DNA of 50,821 nucleotides, taken from NCBI GenBank assembly GCA_022340615.1, contig JAJDNO010000003.1, forward strand, positions 1 to 50,821, read 5' to 3'. The DNA comes from Gallionella sp. (GTDB lineage: Bacteria; Pseudomonadota; Gammaproteobacteria; Burkholderiales; Gallionellaceae). Shown here piece after piece: positions 9,582 to 21,973 of the stretch. The notes below the pieces were generated by a model. The model was not told the DNA's origin, did no database searches, and worked only from the letters and a program-made list of their open reading frames with translations. The position numbers and the translations under genes are program-made. How positions within the stretch are numbered: position 1 is the stretch's first letter; each line of letters starts with the position of its first letter.

Positions 9582-9653
9582 CAGGATATTGAATCTCCAC
9601 ATCGCCCGCCAGGTTTTACGACGCACTATCGTTCATTTCAAGTTTCCCGATTC

Positions 9654-10493
9654 ATGCGCACCGAACAAAATCCGGAATGGAACAGGGAAGCATTGCTGCA
9701 GTCGCCGCTGTTCGCCCCGCTGCATCCGCTGCTTGCCGGGCTGGGGGCGGATAGTTTTCCGACATTGCAGGATTGCAATGCGCTGCTGGAGGCGCGCGCT
9801 CCTTCCATCGCAGTGCAAAACGGAATGCCGCTGAAATTCGTACCGCAGCAGCAGGGAAAGCTGTCCTTCGAAGCGCAATACGAGCCGCGCTGCTATCTGA
9901 CAGGAGAGGTGCAGATGCGCGCGGATAACTGGCACGATCTCTTCAATGCGCTGGTCTGGCTGGCTTTCCCCGCTACCAAGGCCGCGATCAATGCGCGCCA
10001 TTACCGTGCATTGGCCGGAGCGGACGTTGCCGCAGCAGGGCGCAGCCAGCGCGGTGCGGTGCGCGACGTAAACACACTGCTGGATGAATCCGGCGTGATC
10101 GTGGCCTGTGCCGATGTGAAACTTGCCGGATTGCTGGTTGATTTCAAGTGGAGGGAGTTGTTCTGGCAGCGGCGTGAGCGTGTGACGCAGAGCATGGGAT
10201 TCTATCTGCTCGGCCACGGACTGTATGAAAAGTCACTGCGACCCTATGTCGGTATTACCGGGCAGGGCTTGCTGGTCAGCGTCGGCCAGGAATTTTTTGC
10301 GATGACACCGGCTCGACAACTCGAGAAACTCGACCGTCTGCTCGCCGATCGTCTTGTGATTCAGGAAAGCAGCCTCGGCACCCGCGATCTTTGCCCGGTG
10401 CCGTTGCTCGGCATACCGGGTTGGGCCTCGGAAAACAACTGCGAGCGCTATTACGACAATACCGCCTATTTCCGGCCTGGCAGGCGCAGCTAG
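9654..10493 (+). CDS. DUF3025 domain protein
   Basis: The 279-residue protein belongs to a conserved proteobacterial family of unknown function. The recognisable block is W-H-D-LFNALVWLAFPATKAAINARHYR at about 97-120, together with RDVNTLLDESGV and FYLLGHGLYEKSLRPYVGITG. There is no signal peptide or membrane segment, so it should be cytoplasmic. It lies between the radical SAM gene and rep on the same strand, with 72 bases before it. Recognition is from the conserved block only; no function is offered. Confidence 0.8.
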   Translation: MRTEQNPEWNREALLQSPLFAPLHPLLAGLGADSFPTLQDCNALLEARAPSIAVQNGMPLKFVPQQQGKLSFEAQYEPRCYLTGEVQMRADNWHDLFNALVWLAFPATKAAINARHYRALAGADVAAAGRSQRGAVRDVNTLLDESGVIVACADVKLAGLLVDFKWRELFWQRRERVTQSMGFYLLGHGLYEKSLRPYVGITGQGLLVSVGQEFFAMTPARQLEKLDRLLADRLVIQESSLGTRDLCPVPLLGIPGWASENNCERYYDNTAYFRPGRRS

Positions 10494-10591
10494 ATGTTAC
10501 AGCCGGATCGGGCACGCATTGTTTTGGTATCATTGCAGGCTTGCGCAACACCGCTTCCATCCAGTTATCTTCAAATCCCAAGCTTCTACGA

Positions 10592-12589
10592 ATGCTAAGC
10601 AAACTCAATTCGGTGCAACGCGAAGCCGTTACCTATCTGGACGGCCCCCTGCTGGTGCTGGCCGGTGCGGGCAGCGGCAAGACGCGCGTGATCACCCACA
10701 AGATCGCCCACCTGATCGGGCAATGCGGCTACGAGCCGCGCAACATCGCCGCGATCACGTTCACCAACAAAGCCGCAAGCGAGATGCGCGAGCGCGTTGC
10801 CGACCTGCTGAAAACCTCGAACACCAAAGGATTGGTGGTCAGCACTTTTCATTCGCTGGGAATGAACATCCTGCGCGCAGAGGCCAGGCTGCTGGGGTAC
10901 AAACCGCAGTTCTCGATCTTCGATTCCAGCGACACCTGGAAGATATTCGGCGAGCTCAGCAACTCCGCCGACAAGCAGGAGATACGCGAAATGCAGACGC
11001 AGATTTCAAACTGGAAATCCGCTTTCGTTTCGCCGGAACAGGCTGCCGATGCGGCCGAGGATGACACGGCCAGGGTTCACGCGCGTATTTATGCGCGTTA
11101 TCAGGACACATTGCGCGCGTATCAGGCGGTGGACTTCGACGACCTGATTCATCTGCCCGTTGTGCTGTTCAGGCAGCATCCCGAGGCGCTGCTGCGCTGG
11201 CAACTGAAGCTGCGCTACCTGCTGGTCGATGAATACCAGGACACCAACGATTGCCAGTACCAGATGATCAAGCTGCTGGCGGAACTGCGCGGCGCGCTGA
11301 CCGTGGTGGGTGATGACGACCAGTCGATCTATGCGTGGCGAGGCGCAAGCATAGCGAACCTGCACAATCTGCGCGACGACTATCCCAGGCTGCGCGTGGT
11401 CAAACTGGAGCAGAACTACCGCTCCTCGCAGCGCATCCTGAAGGCGGCAAACCACCTGATCAATCACAACACCAAGGTATTCGAGAAAAAGCTGTGGAGC
11501 GACCACGGTATCGGCGACGCGATACGCATTTATGCTGCACGCGACGACGAACACGAGGCCGAAAGCGTGGTGATGAAGCTGATCGCACACAAGTTCGAGA
11601 ACCGTGCCCGATTTGCCGATTATGCGATCCTGTACCGCAGCAATCACCTGTCGCGTGTTTTCGAGGAACAGCTGCGCGCGCAGCGAATTCCCTACACCGT
11701 AAGCGGCGGCACTTCTTTTTTCGATCGTGCCGAAATAAAGGACATCATCGCCTATCTGCGCCTGATCGCGAACCCGGACGACGATCCGGCGTTTATCCGC
11801 GCGATTACCACGCCTAAGCGCGGCATAGGCAACACCACTCTGGAAAAACTCGGCAGCCATGCCGGAGCGCGCCACATCAGCCTGTTCGAGGCTGCCTTCG
11901 AACCGCATATCCAGGATCAGGTCCAGCCGCGCCAGTACGAGGAGCTGATGCTGTTCTGCAACTTTATCAACCGCATCCAGGACAGGTCGGACAAGGATCC
12001 ATGCGGCGAATTGCTGGACGAGTTGCTGCGCGCGATCAATTACGAGAACTGGCTCTACGACACGCACGATCCCCGTATGGCCGAGAGCAAGTGGAAGAAC
12101 GTCGATGACTTCGTAGGCTGGCTCAAGCGCAAGGCCGAGGCGGACGAGAAGTCCCTGATCGAGATGGTGCAGACCGTTGCGCTGATCAGCATGCTGGAAG
12201 GCAAGGATCAGGATCCGGATGCAGTCTCGCTATCCACGCTGCATGCCGCCAAGGGACTGGAATTCCCGCATGTGTTCATCATCGGTGCTGAAGAGGAGAT
12301 ATTGCCGTTCCGTGACAGCAACGAAAAGCAGATCGAGGAAGAGCGCCGCCTGATGTACGTCGGGATCACCCGCGCCGAACGCAGCCTGCAGATCAGCTAC
12401 TGCAACCGGCGCAAACGCGGCAAGGACTGGATAGCCTGCGAGCCGAGCCGTTTCCTGGAAGAGTTGCCAGGAGACGAACTGGTCTACGCAGGCGGCCATG
12501 CCGAAGCGGTGCCCATGGTGACCAGGGATGAGGGGATGGACAAACTGGCGAGCCTGAAAGCGATGCTGAACAGGGAGGCAGCAGAATAA
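10592..12589 (+). CDS. rep: ATP-dependent DNA helicase Rep
   Basis: Rep is a 3'-5' superfamily 1 helicase that removes obstacles ahead of replication forks. The open frame begins upstream at 10391, but the ATG at 10592 gives the standard N-terminus (LSKLNSVQREAVTYLDGP) and 665 residues, close to E. coli Rep (673). Motifs in order are Walker A AGAGSGKTR, TFTNKAASEMRERV, Walker B VDEYQDTN, GDDDQSIYAWRGA, VKLEQNYRSS, TLHAAKGLEFPHVF and EERRLMYVGITRA. It is closer to Rep than to UvrD in the opening block and in AAKGLEFPHVF. A TATCAT -10-like box lies at 10528-10533. Confidence 0.96.
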   Translation: MLSKLNSVQREAVTYLDGPLLVLAGAGSGKTRVITHKIAHLIGQCGYEPRNIAAITFTNKAASEMRERVADLLKTSNTKGLVVSTFHSLGMNILRAEARLLGYKPQFSIFDSSDTWKIFGELSNSADKQEIREMQTQISNWKSAFVSPEQAADAAEDDTARVHARIYARYQDTLRAYQAVDFDDLIHLPVVLFRQHPEALLRWQLKLRYLLVDEYQDTNDCQYQMIKLLAELRGALTVVGDDDQSIYAWRGASIANLHNLRDDYPRLRVVKLEQNYRSSQRILKAANHLINHNTKVFEKKLWSDHGIGDAIRIYAARDDEHEAESVVMKLIAHKFENRARFADYAILYRSNHLSRVFEEQLRAQRIPYTVSGGTSFFDRAEIKDIIAYLRLIANPDDDPAFIRAITTPKRGIGNTTLEKLGSHAGARHISLFEAAFEPHIQDQVQPRQYEELMLFCNFINRIQDRSDKDPCGELLDELLRAINYENWLYDTHDPRMAESKWKNVDDFVGWLKRKAEADEKSLIEMVQTVALISMLEGKDQDPDAVSLSTLHAAKGLEFPHVFIIGAEEEILPFRDSNEKQIEEERRLMYVGITRAERSLQISYCNRRKRGKDWIACEPSRFLEELPGDELVYAGGHAEAVPMVTRDEGMDKLASLKAMLNREAAE

Positions 12590-12827
12590 TTTCAGCGGCA
12601 GTCATGACTCGGTCAGACAATCCGGAAGTCGCGAAGCGCCCGTGACCTATTGAATTGAAAGCGTTATATGTTGTTGCATTTTGATTGTTGCAATATGTGT
12701 TTGTGGGTGACACCATGTCATTGCCACAGATTTTGTACGGTTATTTGACTCGGCAGGCAGCTTGTTTCAGGGTTGGCTACCGTTTTTGTGGTACGGGCAG
12801 TTGAGAAAATTATTTTGGAGGAAGGAA

Positions 12828-12932
12828 ATGAGTTCAATTACAGGTTGGGGTGCATTAACGGTTTTCTTTGTTTTTTCACCATTTATTGTAATGAGTATGA
12901 TCATTTTATTTTCGGGCAAGCCTGACAATTAG
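12828..12932 (+). CDS. Small membrane peptide, 34 residues
   Basis: An ATG at 12828 follows an excellent Shine-Dalgarno, GGAGGAAGGA at 12817-12826. It opens a 34-residue frame beginning MSSITGWGALTVFFVFSPF and ending FSGKPDN before TAG. Residues about 8-29 are one uninterrupted hydrophobic segment with short polar ends, the layout of small single-span proteins that accompany respiratory or transport complexes. It sits alone between rep and guaB, with over 200 bases on each side. I do not recognise a family; the call rests on the ribosome binding site and composition. Confidence 0.65.
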   Translation: MSSITGWGALTVFFVFSPFIVMSMIILFSGKPDN

Positions 12933-13112
12933 CTGAATAGCCCCCATCATCCTGAATATCCTGGGCAGTCTGGTTGCCTGACACCGATTGCCCGGTAATT
13001 TGATTTACACGGCCGGTTATGTCGCAACTGGCTGCCGAAGGGGCGTGTTCTGCCCGGCAACGATATTGATTGTATGTAGTACAGGCAAGCCGTACAGCCT
13101 GGCCGATGCCGC

Positions 13113-13141
13113 TGGATATGGCAACAACAGATGCGTATAAT
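13113..13141 (+). promoter_or_regulatory. guaB promoter
   Basis: A perfect -10 TATAAT (13136-13141) is preceded at a 17-base spacing by TGGATA (13113-13118), a 4/6 match to the -35 consensus. The following GCTCGC is GC-rich, as in stringently controlled promoters. Transcription would start near 13148, leaving a leader of only about 18 bases before the guaB ATG. Confidence 0.7.
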
Positions 13142-13165
13142 GCTCGCTTTGCCGAGGGCCGTTTA

Positions 13166-14626
13166 ATGCGCATTATCCAAAAAGCTTTAACCTTTGACGA
13201 CGTTCTGCTCGTCCCCGCCTATTCCAATGTGTTGCCGCGCGATGTCAGTCTGCGCACCCAGCTTACCCGCAACATCAATCTGAACATCCCGCTGTTGTCT
13301 GCGGCGATGGATACCGTCACCGAAACGCGGCTTGCAATCGCGCTGGCTCAGGAAGGCGGCATCGGCATCATCCACAAAAATATGTCGGCAAAGGCTCAGG
13401 CCGAGAAGGTCGCCAAGGTGAAGCGATTTGAAAGCGGCGTGGTCCAGGATCCCATCACCATCACCCCTGACATGACGGTGCACAGCGTGATCGGCCTGAC
13501 GCGCAAACACAAGATTTCCGGTTTGCCGGTAGTGCAGGGAAACAAGCTGGTCGGCATTGTGACCAATCGCGATTTGCGTTTCGAGAGCAACCTGGATCAG
13601 CCGATCAAGAACATCATGACGCCGCTCGAGCGTTTGATCACCGTCAAGGAAAATGCCAGCCTTGAAGAGGCGCGCAGCCTGATGCACAAACACCGTATCG
13701 AGCGCGTGATGGTGGTGAATGACGATTTCGAATTGCGCGGCCTGATGACAGTGAAGGACATACTGAAATCAACCGAGCATCCGATCGCCTGCAAGGACCG
13801 CTTCGGCCATCTTCGTGTCGGTGCTGCGGTCGGCGTGGGCGAGGGAACGGATGAACGTGTCACGCTGCTGGCCGAAGCCGGCGTGGATGTGCTTGTGGTG
13901 GATACCGCGCACGGCCATTCCCAAGGAGTGCTGGATCGCGTCAAGTGGGTCAAGACCCGGTTTCCGAACATAGAGGTGGTCGGTGGAAATATTGCAACCG
14001 GCGCGGCAGCTACGGCGTTGCTGGATCATGGCGCGGACGGCGTCAAGGTAGGCATCGGTCCGGGTTCGATCTGCACTACGCGCATTGTCGCGGGTGTCGG
14101 TGTTCCTCAGATCGGTGCGATACAGAGTGTGGCCAAAGCACTGCAGGGCACCGGTGTACCGCTGATTGCCGATGGCGGAATCCGCTATTCCGGCGACATC
14201 GCCAAAGCGATTGCGGCCGGCGCGCATGCGGTCATGCTCGGCGGATTGTTCGCCGGCACCGAGGAAGCCCCCGGCGAAATCGAATTGTTTCAGGGGCGCT
14301 CCTACAAATCCTATCGCGGCATGGGCAGCCTGGCTGCAATGCAGCAGGGTTCCAGCGACCGGTATTTTCAGGACAACGAAGACAGCCAGGACAAACTGGT
14401 GCCTGAAGGCGTGGAAGGACGTGTGCCCTACAAGGGAAGCGTGCTGGCGGTTATCCATCAGTTGATGGGCGGTTTGCGTTCCAGCATGGGTTACCTGGGA
14501 TGCGCGGATATTGCCACCATGCATACCAAAGCCGAGTTCGTCGAAATCTCTTCTTCGGGTATCCGCGAGTCGCATGTGCATGATGTGCAGATCACCAAGG
14601 AAGCCCCGAATTATCATATTGACTAA
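13166..14626 (+). CDS. guaB: Inosine-5'-monophosphate dehydrogenase
   Basis: GuaB oxidises IMP to XMP with NAD, the first step of the GMP branch. The ATG at 13166 is chosen over the longer frame from 13070 because it gives the standard [17 protein letters not shown] start and falls just after a good promoter. The protein has 486 residues (E. coli 488). Two CBS domains lie at about 95-205. The catalytic loop [13 protein letters not shown] contains Cys303, and the flap block [15 protein letters not shown] and RYFQDN are present. guaA follows 107 bases downstream on the same strand, making a guaBA pair. Confidence 0.98.
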   Translation: MRIIQKALTFDDVLLVPAYSNVLPRDVSLRTQLTRNINLNIPLLSAAMDTVTETRLAIALAQEGGIGIIHKNMSAKAQAEKVAKVKRFESGVVQDPITITPDMTVHSVIGLTRKHKISGLPVVQGNKLVGIVTNRDLRFESNLDQPIKNIMTPLERLITVKENASLEEARSLMHKHRIERVMVVNDDFELRGLMTVKDILKSTEHPIACKDRFGHLRVGAAVGVGEGTDERVTLLAEAGVDVLVVDTAHGHSQGVLDRVKWVKTRFPNIEVVGGNIATGAAATALLDHGADGVKVGIGPGSICTTRIVAGVGVPQIGAIQSVAKALQGTGVPLIADGGIRYSGDIAKAIAAGAHAVMLGGLFAGTEEAPGEIELFQGRSYKSYRGMGSLAAMQQGSSDRYFQDNEDSQDKLVPEGVEGRVPYKGSVLAVIHQLMGGLRSSMGYLGCADIATMHTKAEFVEISSSGIRESHVHDVQITKEAPNYHID

Positions 14627-14733
14627 TTGCTGGAAGGGAGAAAGAGGAAGAGGACAGGGCAAACTCCCGCGCCTTCATCCTTGAGCGCTGCAGTCCCGAC
14701 CCATTCTCATTTCTCCGTTCCCGAATTTTAGCC

Positions 14734-16314
14734 ATGCACAAAAAAATCCTGATCCTCGATTTCGGCTCTCAATATACCCAGCTGATCGCACGGCGAGTGC
14801 GTGAGACCAGTGTCTACTGCGAATTGCACCCTTATGATGTCGATGCCGAATTCATACGCGAATTCAACCCGGCCGGGATCATCCTGTCAGGCGGCCCGAG
14901 TTCGGTGACCGAGGGCGATACGCCGCGCGCGCCGCAGATCGTGTTCGAACTGGGCGTGCCGGTGCTGGGAATCTGCTATGGCATGCAGACCATGGCTTCA
15001 CAACTGGGTGGTGCGGTGGAAAACGGCCTGGTGCGCGAATTCGGCTACGCCGAGATTCGCGCGCAGGGGCATTCTGCACTGCTGCGTGACATACAGGACA
15101 GGACCAATGACCAGGGGCACGGACTGATCGACGTGTGGATGAGCCACGGGGACAAGGTGACGGCGCTGCCGCCGGGATTTTCGGTGATCGCCAGCAATCC
15201 CGCCACGCCGATCGCCGGCATGGCGGACGAAACACGGAAATACTACGCGCTGCAATTCCATCCCGAAGTCACCCATACGCCTCAGGGCAAGGTGATGCTG
15301 AATCGTTTCGTGCATGACATCTGCGGCTGCGAGCAGGACTGGAACATGCCTGATTACGTCGCCGAAGCGGTCGAGAAGATCCGCGCACAGGTCAGCAAGG
15401 ACGAGGTGATACTCGGTCTGTCAGGCGGAGTCGATTCGTCTGTAGCGGCGGCATTGATACATCGCGCCATCGGCGACCAGCTGACTTGCGTATTCGTGGA
15501 CAACGGCCTGTTGCGCCTGAACGAGGCCGAACAGGTCATGATTACTTTCGCCGAAAGCCTCGGGGTGAAAGTGATACATGTGGATGCGAGCAGCGAATTT
15601 CTGCATCATCTGACGGGTGTGTCGGAACCCGAGCAGAAACGCAAGATCATCGGCCGCGAATTTGTCGAAGTGTTCCAGCGCGAAGCAAAAAAATTACCCA
15701 AAGCCAAGTGGCTGGCACAGGGCACGATTTATCCGGACGTGATCGAGTCGGCCGGAGCAAAGACGAAGAAGGCACACACCATCAAGTCGCATCACAATGT
15801 CGGTGGATTGCCGGAAAGTCTGCATCTGAAACTGCTTGAACCTTTGCGCGAATTGTTCAAGGATGAAGTGCGCGAACTTGGCGTGGCGCTCGGTCTGCCG
15901 CACGGCATGGTTTACCGCCACCCTTTTCCGGGACCAGGCCTCGGGGTGCGCATCCTCGGCGAGGTCAGGCGCGAGTACGCCGACCTGCTGCGGCGCGCCG
16001 ATGCGATTTTCATTGAAGAGTTGCATGCTGCCAGGGATGATCACGGAATTTCATGGTACGCGAAAACCTCGCAAGCCTTCGCCGTATTCCTGCCGGTAAA
16101 AAGCGTAGGCGTAATGGGTGACGGCCGCACTTACGAATGGGTGGTGGCCTTGCGCGCGGTGCAGACCCAGGACTTCATGACCGCGCACTGGGCGCATCTT
16201 CCCTATGAATTGCTGGGCAAGGTCTCCAACCGCATCATCAACGAAGTGCGCGGCATCAACCGTGTCGTATACGATATCTCCGGCAAACCCCCCGCCACAA
16301 TAGAATGGGAGTAG
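14734..16314 (+). CDS. guaA: GMP synthase (glutamine-hydrolysing)
   Basis: GuaA converts XMP to GMP using glutamine ammonia and ATP. The 526-residue protein has a class I amidotransferase domain (about 1-200) with nucleophile Cys81 in LGICYGMQ and the histidine/glutamate of FHPEVTHT. The ATP pyrophosphatase domain follows with P-loop [12 protein letters not shown]. The C-terminal dimerisation domain ends in the invariant KPPATIEWE. Length and motifs match E. coli GuaA (525). It follows guaB and shares its direction. Two direct repeats begin three bases after the stop. Confidence 0.98.
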   Translation: MHKKILILDFGSQYTQLIARRVRETSVYCELHPYDVDAEFIREFNPAGIILSGGPSSVTEGDTPRAPQIVFELGVPVLGICYGMQTMASQLGGAVENGLVREFGYAEIRAQGHSALLRDIQDRTNDQGHGLIDVWMSHGDKVTALPPGFSVIASNPATPIAGMADETRKYYALQFHPEVTHTPQGKVMLNRFVHDICGCEQDWNMPDYVAEAVEKIRAQVSKDEVILGLSGGVDSSVAAALIHRAIGDQLTCVFVDNGLLRLNEAEQVMITFAESLGVKVIHVDASSEFLHHLTGVSEPEQKRKIIGREFVEVFQREAKKLPKAKWLAQGTIYPDVIESAGAKTKKAHTIKSHHNVGGLPESLHLKLLEPLRELFKDEVRELGVALGLPHGMVYRHPFPGPGLGVRILGEVRREYADLLRRADAIFIEELHAARDDHGISWYAKTSQAFAVFLPVKSVGVMGDGRTYEWVVALRAVQTQDFMTAHWAHLPYELLGKVSNRIINEVRGINRVVYDISGKPPATIEWE

Positions 16315-16316
16315 CG

Positions 16317-16373
16317 ACCCGGACGCGGTCGGCGCAGCCGGGGGTGCGGGTAGGGTCGCCATCCGCGAACCAG
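16317..16373. repeat. 57-bp direct repeat, copy 1
   Basis: This 57-bp unit starts ACCCGGACGCGGTCGG and ends CATCCGCGAACCAG. It is identical at every position to 16410-16466, with a 36-bp spacer. The interior has a short hairpin, CGGC-GCA-GCCG. In this copy the flanking GCGACCC (16314-16320) pairs with internal GGGTCGC (16353-16359), giving a long-range stem right after the guaA stop. Confidence 0.95.
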
Positions 16374-16409
16374 CAAACGAATAGTCATCACCGGTCTTTC
16401 TGAGCGGAT

Positions 16410-16466
16410 ACCCGGACGCGGTCGGCGCAGCCGGGGGTGCGGGTAGGGTCGCCATCCGCGAACCAG
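16410..16466. repeat. 57-bp direct repeat, copy 2
   Basis: This is a perfect second copy of the unit at 16317-16373. Here the left flank GCGGAT (16404-16409) pairs with ATCCGC near the right end (16455-16460), so this copy can form a different stem from copy 1. It lies between convergent guaA and hpnD. Confidence 0.95.
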
Positions 16467-16579
16467 AAAATACAGGGCTATTACTTCAGCCGCCTGCTGT
16501 CAGCGAGTAAATTCGAGACCTTCATGCTGGCACAGCACCAGACCTGAAATCATGGGCATTCTATGGGCGATTTGAAGGA

Positions 16580-17425
16580 TCAGGACTTCAGCCAGGTCTT
16601 CCAGGCCAGCCACAGTTTGCGCAGCGGTGTCAGGGAGACACGCTCCTTCAGCACATGGCAGCCGCCCGCAACGATTTCATCCAGTGTGGCACGGTAGATC
16701 GCCGCCATGATCAGTCCGGTGCGCTGTGCCTTGCGATCCACTTCGGGAAGGTGCTCCAGCGCTTGGCGGTAAAAACGTTGCGCGCGTTCGATCTGGAATG
16801 CCATCAGTTTCTGGAAATTGTCCGATTCCTTCGCATTCAGGATTTCTGCCGCCGTCACGCCGAACTGCTGCATTTCATCCATCGGCAGGTAGATGCGGTT
16901 GCGGCGCGCGTCTTCGCCGACATCGCGGATGATGTTGGTGAGCTGGAACGCGATGCCGAGATCATGCGCGTATTTGAGCGTCCTGCGGTCGGTGTAGCCG
17001 AATATTTCCGCGGCAAGCAGGCCGACCACCGAGGCAACCCGGTAGCAATACAGCTGCAGCGACTTGAAATCCGGGTAGCGCGCCTGCTCAAGATCCATCT
17101 CCATACCGTCGATGATTTCCAGCAAATGTTCACGGGATATATTGAATTGCTGCGCAACCGGAACCAGCGCCTGGGCAGCGGGGTGCTGCGGTCTGCCGCC
17201 GTAGATTTTTTCCACCTGTGCACGCCACCAGTTCAGGGCGGCACTTGCCACGCCGGGATCCGAGCATTCATCCACGACATCGTCCACCTCGCGGCAGAAT
17301 GCGTACAGCGCGGTGATTGCGCGGCGCTTGTCCCGGGGCAGGAACATGAAGCTGTAGTAGAAGCTGGAGCCGCTCGCAGCGGCCTTTTCCTGGCAATATT
17401 GGTCCGGGTCCATGGCATCTTTCAA
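16580..17425 (-). CDS. hpnD: Presqualene diphosphate synthase HpnD
   Basis: HpnD joins two farnesyl diphosphates to presqualene diphosphate in the bacterial HpnCDE route to squalene and hopanoids. The 281-residue protein is a squalene/phytoene synthase with the first Asp-rich motif REVDDVVDE (about 45-53) and the second, NIIRDVGEDARRNRIYLP. YYSFMFLPRDKRRAITALYAFCR at the N-terminus and GGRPQHP are typical of HpnD. It overlaps hpnC by 4 bases (17422-17425), so the two are translationally coupled. No hpnE is visible in the window. A phytoene synthase is the alternative, but the hpnC neighbour argues against it. Confidence 0.9.
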   Translation of the reverse strand: MKDAMDPDQYCQEKAAASGSSFYYSFMFLPRDKRRAITALYAFCREVDDVVDECSDPGVASAALNWWRAQVEKIYGGRPQHPAAQALVPVAQQFNISREHLLEIIDGMEMDLEQARYPDFKSLQLYCYRVASVVGLLAAEIFGYTDRRTLKYAHDLGIAFQLTNIIRDVGEDARRNRIYLPMDEMQQFGVTAAEILNAKESDNFQKLMAFQIERAQRFYRQALEHLPEVDRKAQRTGLIMAAIYRATLDEIVAGGCHVLKERVSLTPLRKLWLAWKTWLKS

Positions 17426-18231
17426 AACGGTGCACTCCTGGCCAGCATGACAGCCCAGTCGAACGGTTTCAATACCGGACGATGGCGGAACATGTCGAAC
17501 TGCGCTTTTTCCAGCTTGGCGAGTATGCGCAAGCCGCCGGCAATGATCATGCGCATCTCCAGCCCGATGCGTCCGGTCAATATGCTGCCCAGCGGCTTCC
17601 CCGATAGCATCAGTTCACGTGTGCGATCGACCTGGAATTTCATCATTGCCCGCCATGCGTCGCTGCTGATGCCTTTTGCGATCTGGTCTTCGCTGACCCC
17701 GTATTGCGCGAGTTCGTCCAGCGGCAGATAGATGCGTCCGATTGCGTAATCCCTGGCGACATCCTGCCAGAAGTTGATCAGTTGCAGGCTGGTGCAGATC
17801 GCATCCGAATAGGCGATGTTGACCGGTGTGGCCTCATCATAGAGATGCAGCAGCAGATTGCCAACCGGATTGGCGGATCGGCGGCAATAGTCCAGCAGGT
17901 CGTCGTAATCGTCGTAACGCTTCTTCAGGACATCCTGGGAAAAAGCATCGAGCAGATCGTAAAACGGCTGGAGCGGCAGTTCGTGCTGATGAATCTCGGC
18001 AGACAGATTCTGGAACAATGGGGTCAGCGGTATCTCGTGGTTGGCGATACGCGCCAATTCCGCCCGGAATTCGTCCAGCTGTTTCAAGCGATCTTCATTG
18101 GACATATCGCCTTCGTCGGCGATATCGTCGGCAGCACGTGCAAAGTGGTATATCGCCGCGACCGGCTTGCGCAGCCGGCGCGGCATCAGGATCGAAGCGA
18201 CCGGAAAATTCTCGTAGTGGTCGACCGACAT
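17422..18231 (-). CDS. hpnC: Squalene synthase HpnC
   Basis: HpnC converts presqualene diphosphate to hydroxysqualene, the step after HpnD. The 269-residue protein begins with the characteristic HYENFPVAS..MPRRLRKPVAAIYHFAR, then the first Asp-rich motif AADDIADEGD (about 34-43) and the second, NFWQDVARDYAIGRIYLP. It starts 3 bases after the prmB stop and overlaps hpnD, so it belongs to the minus-strand operon reaching back to pilU. Hopanoid production itself is inferred, since the cyclase (shc) is outside the window. Confidence 0.9.
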   Translation of the reverse strand: MSVDHYENFPVASILMPRRLRKPVAAIYHFARAADDIADEGDMSNEDRLKQLDEFRAELARIANHEIPLTPLFQNLSAEIHQHELPLQPFYDLLDAFSQDVLKKRYDDYDDLLDYCRRSANPVGNLLLHLYDEATPVNIAYSDAICTSLQLINFWQDVARDYAIGRIYLPLDELAQYGVSEDQIAKGISSDAWRAMMKFQVDRTRELMLSGKPLGSILTGRIGLEMRMIIAGGLRILAKLEKAQFDMFRHRPVLKPFDWAVMLARSAPF

Positions 18232-18234
18232 GAA

Positions 18235-20649
<2,415 letters not shown>

Positions 20650-20653
<4 letters not shown>

Positions 20654-21816
20654 TTTGATTTTGGTTCGTTCAGATTAAGCTTGATCCCGGTAAAGTCGGC
20701 GCCCTGTGCAGGGTTTGGCGCCTGAGGGTTGGCAAATACCGGCACTTTCTGGGTGTCTGTGCGCTCGGAAAAATCGACCAGGGTGGCCAGGTTGCTTGCC
20801 GAATCGGCATTGCGGAGCGCTTCTTCCTTGGTGATCAGCTGTTTCTTGAACAGTTTGTACAGGGCCTGCTCGAAGGTTTGCGACCCGGCGGATACGCTCT
20901 TCTCGATCGACTCGCGTATCTTGTCGAGTTCGTCATTCTTGATCTGGTCGGCGATCAGCGAAGTATTGAGCAGGATTTCCACGGCGGGAATCTGTTTGCC
21001 GTGCACGCCGCGAACCAGGCGCTGCGATATTACCGCGCGCAGGCACATCGACAGATCCGCCAGCACGCCCCTGCGAGATTCATAAGGGAAGAAATTCACA
21101 ATGCGGTTCAGCGCGTGATAGCTGTTGTTGGCGTGCAGCGTGGTCAGGCACAGATGCCCGGTCTGGGCAAAGATCAGGGCATGCTTGAGTGTTTCGCGGT
21201 CGCGTACTTCGCCGATCATCAGTACGTCCGGCGCTTCGCGCATCCCGCTGTACAGGGCGCTTTCGTAGGTGAGCGTATCGGTGCCGATTTCGCGCTGGTT
21301 GACGATGGACTTGTTGTGGTTGAAGATATATTCGATCGGTTCCTCGATGGTCAGGATATGGCCGCTGGCCGAATTGTTGCGGTGTTCGATCATCGAGGCG
21401 AGGGTGGTGGATTTTCCGGAGCCGGTCGCGCCGACCACCAGCACCAGCCCGCGTTTTTCCATGACCAGCTCTTTCAGCACGGGCGGAAGGTTGAGGTCTT
21501 CGGAATTTCCGATCTTGGACTTGATGTGGCGTATCACCATCGCGATATCGCCGCGCTGGCGGAAAACGTTGACTCGGAAATTGCCGAGTTCGGAACGGAA
21601 TGAAAAATTCATCTCCAGGTACGTTTCGAAATCGGCGATCTGCTGCGGTGACATCATTTCGTAGGCGATGCGCTTGACCACATCGGCTTCGAGGGACTGG
21701 GCATTGACCGGCATCGAAACGCCGTCGATCTTGATGTTGACCGGTGCGCCGACCGAGAAGAACAGGTCGGAGGCCTGTTTGCTGGCGGCTAGTTGCAGCA
21801 ATGGTGTAACGATCAT
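20650..21816 (-). CDS. pilU: Type IV pilus retraction ATPase PilU
   Basis: PilU is the accessory hexameric ATPase of pilus retraction, acting with PilT at the inner membrane. The ATG at 21816 is chosen over 21837 because it has Shine-Dalgarno AAGGAG seven bases upstream; this gives 388 residues. Walker A is GATGSGKSTTLA, Walker B region DVLMIGEVRD, and the His box QTGHLCLTTLHANN. LEMNFSFRSELGNFRVNVF and the long C-terminal tail are closer to PilU than PilT. pilT and pilus structural genes are not in the window. It begins a tight operon pilU-arsC-dapE-prmB-hpnC-hpnD and carries an intergenic repeat in its leader. Confidence 0.9.
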
Positions 21817-21844
21817 TGTGTGCTCCTTAAAATCCAAAGTTTCG

Positions 21845-21926
21845 TTGCCATACTTCGTTGTGTTCCAAAAATCTTGCTTGCATATAAGCCATATGCGGCG
21901 CGGCGTTTTTTATCACACGCCTTGTC
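21845..21926 (-). repeat. Palindrome-centred intergenic repeat, copy B
   Basis: On the minus strand this begins CAAGGCG (21924-21918), has an A-rich stretch, then a 28-bp core at 21901-21874 containing the inverted repeat GCATAT-GGCTT-ATATGC. It ends near GGAACACAACG. The core matches the copy at 36920-36947 in 26 of 28 positions, and the distance from CAAGGCG to the core is 23 bases in both. It lies in the pilU leader. Confidence 0.8.
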
Positions 21927-21973
21927 TGGCCTGGAAATCTGAATTTTCAGAAACACACAATCTGCTATTTCAA

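Noticed and set aside
12901-13173. Minus-strand 90-codon ORF between the small peptide and guaB
   Set aside because: It overlaps the guaB promoter and start and has no ribosome binding site or recognisable domain. Its Gln/Asn/Ser-rich sequence could be a gene remnant, but nothing supports that.
16051-16455. Minus-strand ORF with repeated MATLPAPPAAPTASG
   Set aside because: The repeated peptide is simply the translation of the two 57-bp DNA repeats plus the antisense of guaA.
16317-16466. The two 57-bp repeats as a CRISPR array
   Set aside because: There are only two copies, the units are too long and there are no cas genes nearby.
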